DNA of 6,104 nucleotides from Treponema sp. (lineage in GTDB: Bacteria > Spirochaetota > Spirochaetia > Treponematales > Rectinemataceae). The position numbers and the translations under genes are program-made. The stretch lies in NCBI GenBank assembly GCA_017849315.1, contig JAFIHQ010000164.1:1-6104 (forward strand), in the 5' to 3' direction. The notes under the pieces were generated by a model. That model ran no database searches. It was not told the DNA's origin and worked only from the letters and a program-made list of their open reading frames with translations. This document shows, in pieces, positions 1-5,385 of this stretch; the stretch's first letter is position 1, and each line of letters starts with the position of its first letter.

Positions 1-13
1 ATAGATTGTCTCC
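1..13 (-). promoter_or_regulatory. Ribosome binding site of the next hydrogenase-operon gene (gene itself outside the window)
   Basis: Read on the minus strand, the stop codon TAA of the GHKL ATPase gene is followed directly by GGAGACAATCTAT and then the window ends. GGAG followed by nine bases to the edge places a start codon at, or within a few bases of, the edge. The next gene of this operon is therefore tightly linked and probably co-translated. Its identity is unseen; known hydrogenase operons would suggest a [2Fe-2S] ferredoxin-like subunit. Confidence 0.6.
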
Positions 14-562
14 TTAACCTTCTTCCAGTGATCGTATATACGATTTAAGCAGAGCAAGCGAAGCGACTTTCTCAAGCCCCCCCACAGCCTCTGCAAGTTC
101 ACCCTTATTGAGCATATAAGACGAAGGCGATCCATGGCCATCGTCGCGAATCCGCTCGATACACAATTCCTGCTCCCCCGGCAAACACAAGGCCGACAGG
201 ATAAAACTCACCACATCACCAACAGGCGGACAGTCGATATTGGAGCGATCGAAACTAAAGTGGAGCCGCGCACCCTTTCCAGGTTCGCTTACAAGTTCAA
301 AAACCCCACCGCACTGTTCCGTCGCCTGCTTCAAAAAAGGAAGCCCAAGGCCAACTTTTCTGCCAGGATGCTTCCCCGCTTCCGAATGGAAGGGATCGAG
401 CGCCGCTTCCTGCTCTTCATGGCTCATCCCCTTGCCATCGTCTTCTACAACCACATCAATGCACGCTGGCGTTTCACAGAACCGCACCTTGACTTTGGAG
501 GCTCGAGCCTCACATGCATTTTGGACAATGTCCAAAACGTAATCTGTAACTGCATAATGCAT
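14..562 (-). CDS. Small stand-alone GHKL (HATPase_c) ATP-binding protein of a hydrogenase operon
   Basis: This 182-aa protein has the Bergerat ATP-binding fold of histidine kinases and anti-sigma factors. The N-box is DIVQNACEA (residues 11-19, N15), the G1 box is DDGKGM (41-46), an F-box-like DPFHS lies at 56-60, the G2 box is GLGL (71-74), and GKGARLHF (95-102) closes the fold. There is no dimerisation/phosphoacceptor helix, sensor domain or membrane segment, so it is not a complete histidine kinase. Residues 105-182 form an extra C-terminal part that I recall from GHKL proteins encoded between NuoE-like and ferredoxin-like subunits in [FeFe]-hydrogenase operons; their role is not established. 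It has seven cysteines (17, 29, 34, 84, 111, 126, 134). The gene lies 47 bp after the NuoE-like gene on the same strand. ATG at 562 is the only plausible start: an in-frame stop lies just upstream and the N-box begins at the usual distance, although no good Shine-Dalgarno precedes it. An anti-sigma or regulatory kinase role is possible but inferred. Confidence 0.85.
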   Translation of the reverse strand: MHYAVTDYVLDIVQNACEARASKVKVRFCETPACIDVVVEDDGKGMSHEEQEAALDPFHSEAGKHPGRKVGLGLPFLKQATEQCGGVFELVSEPGKGARLHFSFDRSNIDCPPVGDVVSFILSALCLPGEQELCIERIRDDGHGSPSSYMLNKGELAEAVGGLEKVASLALLKSYIRSLEEG

Positions 563-572
563 TGAAGAATTC

Positions 573-590
573 GATTAGACCCGTCAAATC
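573..590. repeat. Imperfect palindrome in the spacer between the NuoE-like and GHKL ATPase genes
   Basis: On the plus strand this reads GATTaGACccGTCaAATC; seven of eight base pairs in each arm match. In minus-strand mRNA it could form a small hairpin ending 10 bases before the ATPase start codon, in a spacer without a clear Shine-Dalgarno. There is no U-tract, so it is not an intrinsic terminator. The function is unknown and the hairpin is weak. Confidence 0.35.
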
Positions 591-609
591 AAGAGCAAGA
601 CCGGCCCAC

Positions 610-1089
610 TTACTTCATATCTCTATACTTGGCGATAATATCGGGCAAGTCGTCTTTTTTAACCTTCCCAAACACCTCATCGCCAACCATCATGACAGGC
701 GCAAGGCCACAGCAACCAAGGCAACGAACCTCATCGATGCTGAAGAGCCCATCATCCGTCACTTCGTCCCCAGAAAGCCCTAGGATAGACTTAGTCTCGT
801 CCACAAGTTCCTGGCTGCTCTTTAAGTAGCAGGCTGTTCCAAGACAAATCGAAATTTTGTATTTTCCAGGCTTTGTCGTCTTAAAATAGTGATAAAACGT
901 AATGACACCGTATATTTTGGCAAGAGGAAGGCCAATCATCCGGGAAAGTTTTTCGGCAGCTTCGCGGGGCACATAACCGAATTCGTCCTGTATGCGGTGC
1001 AACATCATGATGAGCCCACCGGGCTTCTTGCCCCATTTTTCAATGTAGTCGTTCAATTCTTTGGAAAACTCGATCTGGGCGACCGCCAT
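610..1089 (-). CDS. hydC: NuoE/HydC-like [2Fe-2S] subunit of an NAD(P)H-linked (probably [FeFe]) hydrogenase
   Basis: This 159-aa protein belongs to the thioredoxin-like [2Fe-2S] ferredoxin family (complex I 24-kDa subunit, NuoE, HndA, HydC). A helical N-terminal part includes PGGLIMMLHRIQDEFGYVP (23-41), and the signature IYGVITFYHYF is at 59-69. The four cluster ligands are C82 and C87 (CLGTAC) and C123 and C127 (CLGCC), with the spacing 5-36-4 seen in complex I NuoE proteins; C126 is an additional cysteine. The length is normal for the family. In multimeric hydrogenases this subunit passes electrons between the NAD-binding flavoprotein (HydB) and the catalytic chain in the cytoplasm. The following GHKL ATPase gene argues for a hydrogenase operon and against complex I, where nuoD and nuoF would flank it. 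ATG at 1089 is supported by AAGGGGG (minus strand, 1103-1097) seven bases upstream. HndA or generic NuoE are alternative names; the catalytic subunit is outside the window, so the hydrogenase assignment is inference. Confidence 0.88.
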   Translation of the reverse strand: MAVAQIEFSKELNDYIEKWGKKPGGLIMMLHRIQDEFGYVPREAAEKLSRMIGLPLAKIYGVITFYHYFKTTKPGKYKISICLGTACYLKSSQELVDETKSILGLSGDEVTDDGLFSIDEVRCLGCCGLAPVMMVGDEVFGKVKKDDLPDIIAKYRDMK

Positions 1090-1096
1090 GCTTATT

Positions 1097-1103
1097 CCCC
1101 CTT
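1097..1103 (-). promoter_or_regulatory. Shine-Dalgarno of the NuoE/HydC-like gene
   Basis: AAGGGGG on the minus strand, seven bases before the ATG at 1089, is a good anti-16S match and fixes the start. Confidence 0.7.
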
Positions 1104-1138
1104 AGAAATATATCGTAAAAAAACAATATAAAGAGAAT

Positions 1139-1150
1139 AATATCGATATT
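1139..1150. promoter_or_regulatory. Perfect 12-bp palindrome in the hydrogenase leader (possible operator)
   Basis: AATATCGATATT is its own reverse complement. It lies about 15-26 bp downstream of the expected transcription start of the hydrogenase operon, where a bound repressor could block transcription. A second TATCG copy (minus strand, 1162-1158) occurs 14 bp upstream in the direction of transcription. The region is AT-rich, so a chance palindrome is possible, and no regulator can be named. Confidence 0.3.
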
Positions 1151-1171
1151 TTGGTACCGATAAACAGCGTC

Positions 1172-1200
1172 ATTATAAGAGAGAGTCACGAGCGGCGCAA
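1172..1200 (-). promoter_or_regulatory. Sigma70-type promoter of the hydrogenase operon
   Basis: On the minus strand there is a perfect -10 box TATAAT (1177-1172), preceded by 17 bp and then TTGCGC (1200-1195), which matches the first three bases of the -35 consensus. Transcription would start near 1165 and give a leader of about 75 nt before the NuoE-like gene. The promoter lies after the araC stop, so the hydrogenase genes need not be read from the regulator's promoter. Confidence 0.6.
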
Positions 1201-1230
1201 GTCCCCGCTCTGGTCGTCGAGCGCGGTCTT
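1190..1230. repeat. Cluster of GAGCG/CGCTC inverted repeats over the -35 region of the hydrogenase promoter
   Basis: On the plus strand GAGCGG (1190-1195) and CCGCTC (1205-1210) form a perfect 6-bp inverted repeat with a 9-bp spacer. The second arm also pairs with CGAGCG (1218-1223) as part of a longer imperfect hairpin between 1199 and 1230 (AAG-x-CC-x-CGCTC arms with two mismatches, read on the minus strand). This GC-rich patch sits in AT-rich surroundings and covers the -35 box. No U-tract follows on either strand, so it is a poor intrinsic terminator for araC; an operator is the other option. Confidence 0.35.
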
Positions 1231-1262
1231 GTGCAAGAAAAAACATGCAAAAATCGAGTTAT

Positions 1263-2162
1263 TTATTCGTAAACAAAAGACTTCCATTGCGAAGGCGCAA
1301 TACCGGTCTTACTCTTGAAAAGCCTCGAAAAATAGTACTGATCCTGAAAACCGAGCTTAAAGGCCACTTCTTTTACAGACAGGTCGCCTTCTTCCAGCAA
1401 AATCTTGGCCATGTGTATTTTGATATGAATGTAATATTGATACGGCGTCATCGAGGTATAGGTCTTAAAAATCTCATTCAGGCGCGAGGTACTCACACCA
1501 AGGTGGGCAGCGATGCTATTGAGGTCGATATCGTTGTAGATATTCTCCTCCATAAGGCATTTTGCCTGTTCTACAAGTTTTTCGGACTGATTGGGCTGGG
1601 ACTTTCTGCGCTCGAACGCAACAATGTCGGCAATCAGCATAAGAATGCGGCTGGCACTCCTGGCCTGATAAAGGGGCTTTTGGCCTCTCACTTCATCAAT
1701 GATAAAAGAGAAAGTTTCCATAATATTGTTTTGAAGGCCAATTTCGTAAAAAGGGTGACTGGGAGACAGGATGCCTTTTTTTACAAGATCATCAAAATAA
1801 CTGCCTTTAAAGCCAACCCAATGTTCCGTCCATCCGACTTCGTACACCGGCTTATAGAAGTGTTTGACGCCGGGGAAGACCAGGAGAACGGAACCAGGCA
1901 CAACCCGATATCGCTTGCCGAGTGTCTGAAACACTCCCTGACCTTTGGTGATGTAAATAATCTGATATTCGTTGAGTGTTCGACCGACAGCGACATACTG
2001 GAAGGCTCGGGGGTGGCCGTCTTTTTCCGGCGGGTACAGGGTATATGGTTGGACCTCCGCATAGCCTGAGTCTGTGCAAACCATTTGCCAGTTTTCGTCC
2101 TCATCGCTATAGGTGAGGTAACGGAAAAAACTTGAGCCCCGACCGGAATCTTTTGGATCCAT
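1263..2162 (-). CDS. AraC-family transcriptional regulator with cupin-like sensor domain
   Basis: This 299-aa protein has the AraC/XylS architecture. The N-terminal part (about 35-115) resembles the AraC-type sugar-binding cupin: a glycine-rich strand GQGVF (74-78) and then YRVVPGSVLLVFPGVKHFYKP (85-105), the typical PG-x-x-x-L-x-x-PG-x-x-H pattern. The C-terminal part carries two helix-turn-helix units, DLNSIAAHLGVSTSRLNEIFK (213-233) and SVKEVAFKLGFQDQYYFSRLF (262-282), followed by the family signature FKSKTGIAPSQW (282-293). The length is normal. The gene is divergent from the isomerase/ABC operon, which makes that operon its likely target, with the sugar or a derivative as ligand. The start at 2162 lacks a clear Shine-Dalgarno; the next in-frame ATG (residue 27) has none either, so the long form is kept. 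A 173-bp gap separates it from the hydrogenase genes downstream. The family and fold are seen; the target and ligand are inferred. Confidence 0.9.
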   Translation of the reverse strand: MDPKDSGRGSSFFRYLTYSDEDENWQMVCTDSGYAEVQPYTLYPPEKDGHPRAFQYVAVGRTLNEYQIIYITKGQGVFQTLGKRYRVVPGSVLLVFPGVKHFYKPVYEVGWTEHWVGFKGSYFDDLVKKGILSPSHPFYEIGLQNNIMETFSFIIDEVRGQKPLYQARSASRILMLIADIVAFERRKSQPNQSEKLVEQAKCLMEENIYNDIDLNSIAAHLGVSTSRLNEIFKTYTSMTPYQYYIHIKIHMAKILLEEGDLSVKEVAFKLGFQDQYYFSRLFKSKTGIAPSQWKSFVYE

Positions 2163-2170
2163 CGTTTCAA

Positions 2171-2197
2171 TTTATAATGTAATAGATAATTTTGCAA
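2171..2197 (-). promoter_or_regulatory. Candidate promoter of the araC-type gene
   Basis: On the minus strand TTGCAA (2197-2192) and TATAAA (2176-2171) resemble -35 and -10 boxes, but their spacing is only 15 bp and the -10 is close to the start codon at 2162, leaving almost no leader. A near-leaderless transcript would fit the missing Shine-Dalgarno. The region is AT-rich, so other -10-like hexamers exist. Confidence 0.25.
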
Positions 2198-2198
2198 T

Positions 2199-2239
2199 GA
2201 TTTTAAAACATCGATGCAGGAGTTTTAGGCATCTTTGGA
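2199..2239. promoter_or_regulatory. Direct repeat with 21-bp period, candidate AraC-family operator
   Basis: Comparing 2199-2218 with 2220-2239 (a shift of exactly 21 bp), 13 of 20 bases agree, in the pattern GA-TTT-A--CATC--TG-A. A weaker third CAT(T) falls at 2251-2254, again 21 bp further on. Half-sites in tandem at about two helical turns, ending just upstream of the -35 box, are the usual arrangement for AraC-family activators. The divergent AraC-type gene makes this its probable binding region, but it rests on one sequence without comparison. Confidence 0.4.
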
Positions 2240-2252
2240 CATGAAAAGTCCA
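2236..2252. repeat. Small inverted repeat abutting the -35 box of the sugar operon
   Basis: TGGAC (2236-2240) and GTCCA (2248-2252) are perfect inverted arms around a 7-bp AT-rich centre, ending immediately before the proposed -35 box at 2253. It could be an operator half-site pair for a dimeric repressor or simply chance; the arms are short. Confidence 0.3.
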
Positions 2253-2280
2253 TTTACGGGTTAGGAGGATGGCTTATACT
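2253..2280 (+). promoter_or_regulatory. Promoter of the isomerase/ABC sugar operon
   Basis: TTTACG (2253-2258) resembles -35 and TATACT (2275-2280) matches five of six -10 bases, with a 16-bp spacer. Transcription would start near 2287 and leave a leader of about 20 nt. The mediocre -35 with candidate activator sites immediately upstream is in accord with a promoter that needs an AraC-type activator. Confidence 0.5.
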
Positions 2281-2294
2281 TAAAGGGTTGTGCA

Positions 2295-2300
2295 AGGGAG
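2295..2300 (+). promoter_or_regulatory. Shine-Dalgarno that selects a GTG start
   Basis: AGGGAG lies six bases before GTG at 2307. It supports the GTG as start of the isomerase gene; there is no nearby in-frame ATG. Confidence 0.65.
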
Positions 2301-2306
2301 AGAAGT

Positions 2307-3776
2307 GTGAAAATTGGTCTTGTCGGCATCGGTCTCGATACATACTGGCCTCAATTTGCGGGACTCAAGGATAAGCTCGTAGGGTACCAGGCAACGATCG
2401 GGCAAAAACTGAGAACGCTGTGCTCGCCCTATAATGCACAAGGTACGCAGCATGCCTTGGCCGATTCTGTGGTCGATGCGGGCCTTGTGGACAGTCCACA
2501 AAAAGCGCGCGAAGCAGCAGCACTACTTCAGACCCAAAATGTCGATGCACTCTTCATTTATGTGGCGACCTATGCGCTCTCGCACACGGTACTGCCGATG
2601 GTACAGGCCGTACACGGGCCGATTGTCATTCTCAATTTGCAGCCCGGGCCCACGCTGGATTATCAGGCTTTTAACGCGTTGGGCGACAGAGGGGTGATGA
2701 CGGGCGAGTGGCTTGCAAATTGTCAGGCATGCAGTGTGCCGGAAATTGCAAGTGTGCTGAATGTTGCGGGCATAAAGTACGATATTGTTTCTGGCTGGCT
2801 CGAGGATGACGAAGCGTGGGCCCGGATAGACGAGTGGGTACAGGCGCTTGCCGCCAAGGAAGCGATAAAGAACGCACGCATCGGGATTTTGGGGCACTAT
2901 TACGCCGGCATGCTCGATGTCTATACAGACGTGACACGTCTTGCCGCTGTGTTTGGAAGCCATTTTGAGCTTCTGGAGATGGACTCGCTTGCGGCGTTGC
3001 GCAGGAGGACTACCGATGGCAGCGAACAGGGCCGGGCCAAAATCAAGGCTAAGCGTGCTCAATTCAAGCGCGAATTCGATGTCTCAGACGAGTGCCCTGA
3101 AGAAGAGCTTGAGCGCGCTGCAATTACGGCCTGTGCCCTCGATGACCTAGTAGGCGAGCACAATCTGGCTGCGCTTGCCTATTACTACGAGGGCAGCCCG
3201 GGAAGCGAACACGAGAATATCGTTACGTCAGTGATAGCGGGCAATACGCTGCTGACGGCGCACCATGTTCCCGTTGCAGGCGAATGCGAAGTGAAGAATG
3301 TGGTTGCAATGAAAATTCTGGACAGCATTGGCGCTGGCGGTTCGTTCTCCGAATTCTACTATACGGACTTTGCGGATGATGTGGTGCTTCTAGGCCACGA
3401 CGGCCCTGCGCACCCTGCCATTGCAGAAGGCGCCGTCCGCCTCGTGCCTTTAAGCGTCTACCACGGCAAGCCAGGCAAGGGGCTTTCCATTCAGATGAGC
3501 GTCCGGCACGGGCCGGTCACTTTGCTCTCTGTGGTGCAGGGTGCGCAGGGCCGAACATCGCTGCTCGTCGCCGAAGGCGAATCGGTCGCCGGACCGGTCT
3601 TCCAAATTGGCAACACGAACAGTCGATATCGCTTTCCGATTTCTGCTAAAGAATTCATCAACACATGGTCAAAGGCCGGTCCGGCACACCACTGTGCTAT
3701 CGGCGTTGGCCACGTAGGAGGAGCCCTGGAAAAGCTCGCAACTTCGCTTGGCATCGAATGCCAAAAGGTCTGCTAA
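2307..3776 (+). CDS. L-arabinose/L-fucose isomerase-like sugar isomerase
   Basis: This 489-aa cytoplasmic enzyme has the fold and length of the AraA/FucI group, which convert an aldose to a ketose with a divalent metal (usually Mn2+). The C-terminal half aligns by eye with E. coli AraA: VPVAGECEVKNV (321-332), GGSFSEFYYTD (344-354), LLGHDGPAHP (361-370) and GPAHHCAIG (458-466). The residues matching the AraA metal ligands Glu306, Glu333, His350 and His450 are E326, E349, H364 and H461/H462, so the catalytic centre looks intact. The N-terminal substrate-side region (LVGIGLDTYWPQF, 5-17) lacks the GSQHLYG motif of true AraA, so it is an AraA-like paralogue and the substrate is open: L-arabinose, L-fucose or another pentose or deoxyhexose. 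It begins with GTG, is first in the operon, and is followed after 46 bp by the sugar ABC ATPase, which suggests that the imported sugar is its substrate. The fold is confident; substrate assignment is inference. Confidence 0.85.
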   Translation: MKIGLVGIGLDTYWPQFAGLKDKLVGYQATIGQKLRTLCSPYNAQGTQHALADSVVDAGLVDSPQKAREAAALLQTQNVDALFIYVATYALSHTVLPMVQAVHGPIVILNLQPGPTLDYQAFNALGDRGVMTGEWLANCQACSVPEIASVLNVAGIKYDIVSGWLEDDEAWARIDEWVQALAAKEAIKNARIGILGHYYAGMLDVYTDVTRLAAVFGSHFELLEMDSLAALRRRTTDGSEQGRAKIKAKRAQFKREFDVSDECPEEELERAAITACALDDLVGEHNLAALAYYYEGSPGSEHENIVTSVIAGNTLLTAHHVPVAGECEVKNVVAMKILDSIGAGGSFSEFYYTDFADDVVLLGHDGPAHPAIAEGAVRLVPLSVYHGKPGKGLSIQMSVRHGPVTLLSVVQGAQGRTSLLVAEGESVAGPVFQIGNTNSRYRFPISAKEFINTWSKAGPAHHCAIGVGHVGGALEKLATSLGIECQKVC

Positions 3777-3810
3777 GACTTGACCGCAAACTGCCACAAT
3801 TCAACCAAAA

Positions 3811-3814
3811 GAGG
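3811..3814 (+). promoter_or_regulatory. Shine-Dalgarno of the ABC ATPase gene
   Basis: GAGG within AAGAGGA, eight bases before the ATG at 3823, supports that start. The 46-bp spacer after the isomerase stop contains no hairpin with a T-tract, which is in accord with read-through from the isomerase gene. Confidence 0.6.
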
Positions 3815-3822
3815 ATTGATCT

Positions 3823-5385
3823 ATGTCTGAGTATGTTTTGGAACTGGATCATATTTCCAAATCTTTCCCTGGGGTCAAAGCCCTGGATGACGTGCATTTC
3901 GAACTTGAAAAAGGACAAATACATGCACTCATGGGAGAAAATGGCGCAGGAAAGTCTACCTTTATTAAGATAATCACCGGTGTTTACCAACCTGACTCAG
4001 GAGAAATCCGTGTGGATGGGAAACCAGTAGTTATCCGTAGTCCGCTCGATTCTCAAAAACTGGGTATTGCCGCAATCTATCAACATGTCACTTGTTTCCC
4101 GGACCTGTCCGTGACGGAAAATATCTTCATTGGACACGAAAATGTCAGTAAGTTTACGAGAAAGATCGATTGGAAAACACTGCACAATAAGGCCAGCGAG
4201 CTTCTCGAAAAGCTCGATGCGGATTTTTCCCCGCAGACTGTAATGGGTTCACTCTCGGTTGCACAACAGCAGATCGTGGAAATCGCCAAGGCTCTGTCGA
4301 CCAACGCGCGGATCCTGATCATGGACGAGCCTACTGCTCCGCTTTCCAAACGAGAAACGGAAGATCTGTATAGAACGGTTGAAACGCTTCAAAAGCATGG
4401 CGTATCGGTTATCTTCATTTCGCACCGATTGGAAGACATGTATCGCCTGGCCTCATCTGTTACTGTTCTGCGCGATGGGCGCTATATTGGCACCTGGGGC
4501 CTCAACGAAGTCAGTCAGGACGACATTGTCAAGGCTATGGTAGGGCGCGAGATTACTCAATTCTTTCCTCCACGTCACGCCAAGATTGATGGCGAAGTAC
4601 TTCGCGTAGAAAAGCTTTCCCGCACTGGCTATTTTAAGGATGTATCCTTTACCGTTAATAAGGGAGAGATTGTCGGCCTTACAGGCCTTATTGGTGCAGG
4701 GCGCACTGAAGTTTGCGAAGCGATTTACGGCGTCAATCCTCCGGACAGCGGCACAATCTATGTGGAAGGCAAGAAGGTTTGGAATCGGCATGCAAGCCAT
4801 GGCATTAAAGAAGGTATAGGCTACTTGCCGGAAGACCGTCTGAAACAAGGGCTCGTTCTGGATTGGCAGATTTATCGTAATGTATCTCTTGCTTCGCTGG
4901 AGCAATTCGGAAAACGCGGCTTTATGGACGAAAAACAAGAGCGCCAAGTTGCGAAAAATCTCGGCGAAAAGCTCGAGATTAAGGCTACCTCGGTGCACGA
5001 CAAAGTCTCAACCTTGTCTGGCGGCAATCAGCAAAAGGTAATTGTCGCAAAACTGCTCACCCGCGACATGAAGGTCATCATCCTGGATGAGCCCACAAAG
5101 GGCGTCGACGTAGGTGCAAAGACGGCGATTTACGAAATCATGAACCATCTTGCCGAGGAAGGCTATGGAATTCTGATGGTTTCTTCCGAAATGCCCGAAG
5201 TGCTCGGAATGTGTGACCGCGTCGTTGTCATGCGCGAAGGTCGCGTCTCCGCAATCTTGGATGCAAAGAATACGACTCAAGAGGAAATCCTGCAGGCCTC
5301 GATGGTGCTTTACCAAGGCAAACCGGAAACAACGGATAAGCAAGAGAAAAAGAACGAACAAAAAGTCAAGGAGCCCCAGTCATGA
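3823..5385 (+). CDS. RbsA/MglA-type sugar ABC transporter ATP-binding protein (two ATPase domains)
   Basis: This 520-aa protein is a tandem ATPase of the carbohydrate-uptake-2 family (RbsA, MglA, XylG, RhaT, LsrA), which powers import from the cytoplasmic face. Domain 1: Walker A GENGAGKST (38-46), Q-loop Q87, signature LSVAQQQ (144-150), Walker B ILIMDEP (164-170), switch H201. Domain 2: degenerate Walker A GLIGAGRTE (288-296) with Arg replacing Lys, GYLPEDR (333-339), signature LSGGNQQ (398-404), Walker B VIILDEPTKGVD (418-429), and SSE (454-456) in place of the switch His. The degenerate second site is normal for this family and not a defect. The stretch after the Q-loop, IYQHVTCFPDLSVTENIF (85-102), resembles the rhamnose/AI-2 transporter branch. 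A charged, Lys/Glu-rich tail (about 499-520) extends beyond usual RbsA length. The stop overlaps the permease start. The family is certain; the sugar is not. Confidence 0.95.
   Translation: MSEYVLELDHISKSFPGVKALDDVHFELEKGQIHALMGENGAGKSTFIKIITGVYQPDSGEIRVDGKPVVIRSPLDSQKLGIAAIYQHVTCFPDLSVTENIFIGHENVSKFTRKIDWKTLHNKASELLEKLDADFSPQTVMGSLSVAQQQIVEIAKALSTNARILIMDEPTAPLSKRETEDLYRTVETLQKHGVSVIFISHRLEDMYRLASSVTVLRDGRYIGTWGLNEVSQDDIVKAMVGREITQFFPPRHAKIDGEVLRVEKLSRTGYFKDVSFTVNKGEIVGLTGLIGAGRTEVCEAIYGVNPPDSGTIYVEGKKVWNRHASHGIKEGIGYLPEDRLKQGLVLDWQIYRNVSLASLEQFGKRGFMDEKQERQVAKNLGEKLEIKATSVHDKVSTLSGGNQQKVIVAKLLTRDMKVIILDEPTKGVDVGAKTAIYEIMNHLAEEGYGILMVSSEMPEVLGMCDRVVVMREGRVSAILDAKNTTQEEILQASMVLYQGKPETTDKQEKKNEQKVKEPQS
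5368..5373 (+). promoter_or_regulatory. Shine-Dalgarno of the permease gene inside the ATPase gene
   Basis: AAGGAG, eight bases before the ATG at 5382, lies within the last codons of the ATPase gene. With the ATGA stop-start overlap it implies coupled translation of the two subunits. Confidence 0.75.

Noticed and set aside
1090..1200. Rex (NADH/NAD) operator in the hydrogenase promoter
   Set aside because: No TTGT(G/T)AA-type inverted repeat is visible, only unrelated palindromes; the assignment would be a guess.
1040..1246. Minus-strand 68-codon frame across the hydrogenase promoter
   Set aside because: It overlaps the start of the NuoE-like gene in another frame and covers the -10/-35 region; the translation has no recognisable features.
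1199..1262. Intrinsic terminator for the araC-type gene
   Set aside because: The imperfect GC-rich hairpin on the minus strand is not followed by a T-tract; the T-rich run lies before it. It is kept only as a possible operator or structure.
1245..2069. Long plus-strand open frame (274 codons) opposite the AraC-type gene
   Set aside because: It is antisense to a regulator with clear double helix-turn-helix motifs, has no recognisable domain and no Shine-Dalgarno; it is a shadow frame.
2523..3062. Minus-strand 179-codon frame inside the isomerase gene
   Set aside because: It is antisense to a conserved enzyme and has no known motif; chance open frame.
4684..4713. Inactivating Walker A mutation in the second ATPase domain
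   Set aside because: The Lys-to-Arg form GLIGAGRTE is the normal state in RbsA/MglA-type proteins, so it is not a defect.
4453..4998. Minus-strand 181-codon frame inside the ABC ATPase gene
   Set aside because: It is opposite the conserved second ATPase domain and without coding features of its own.
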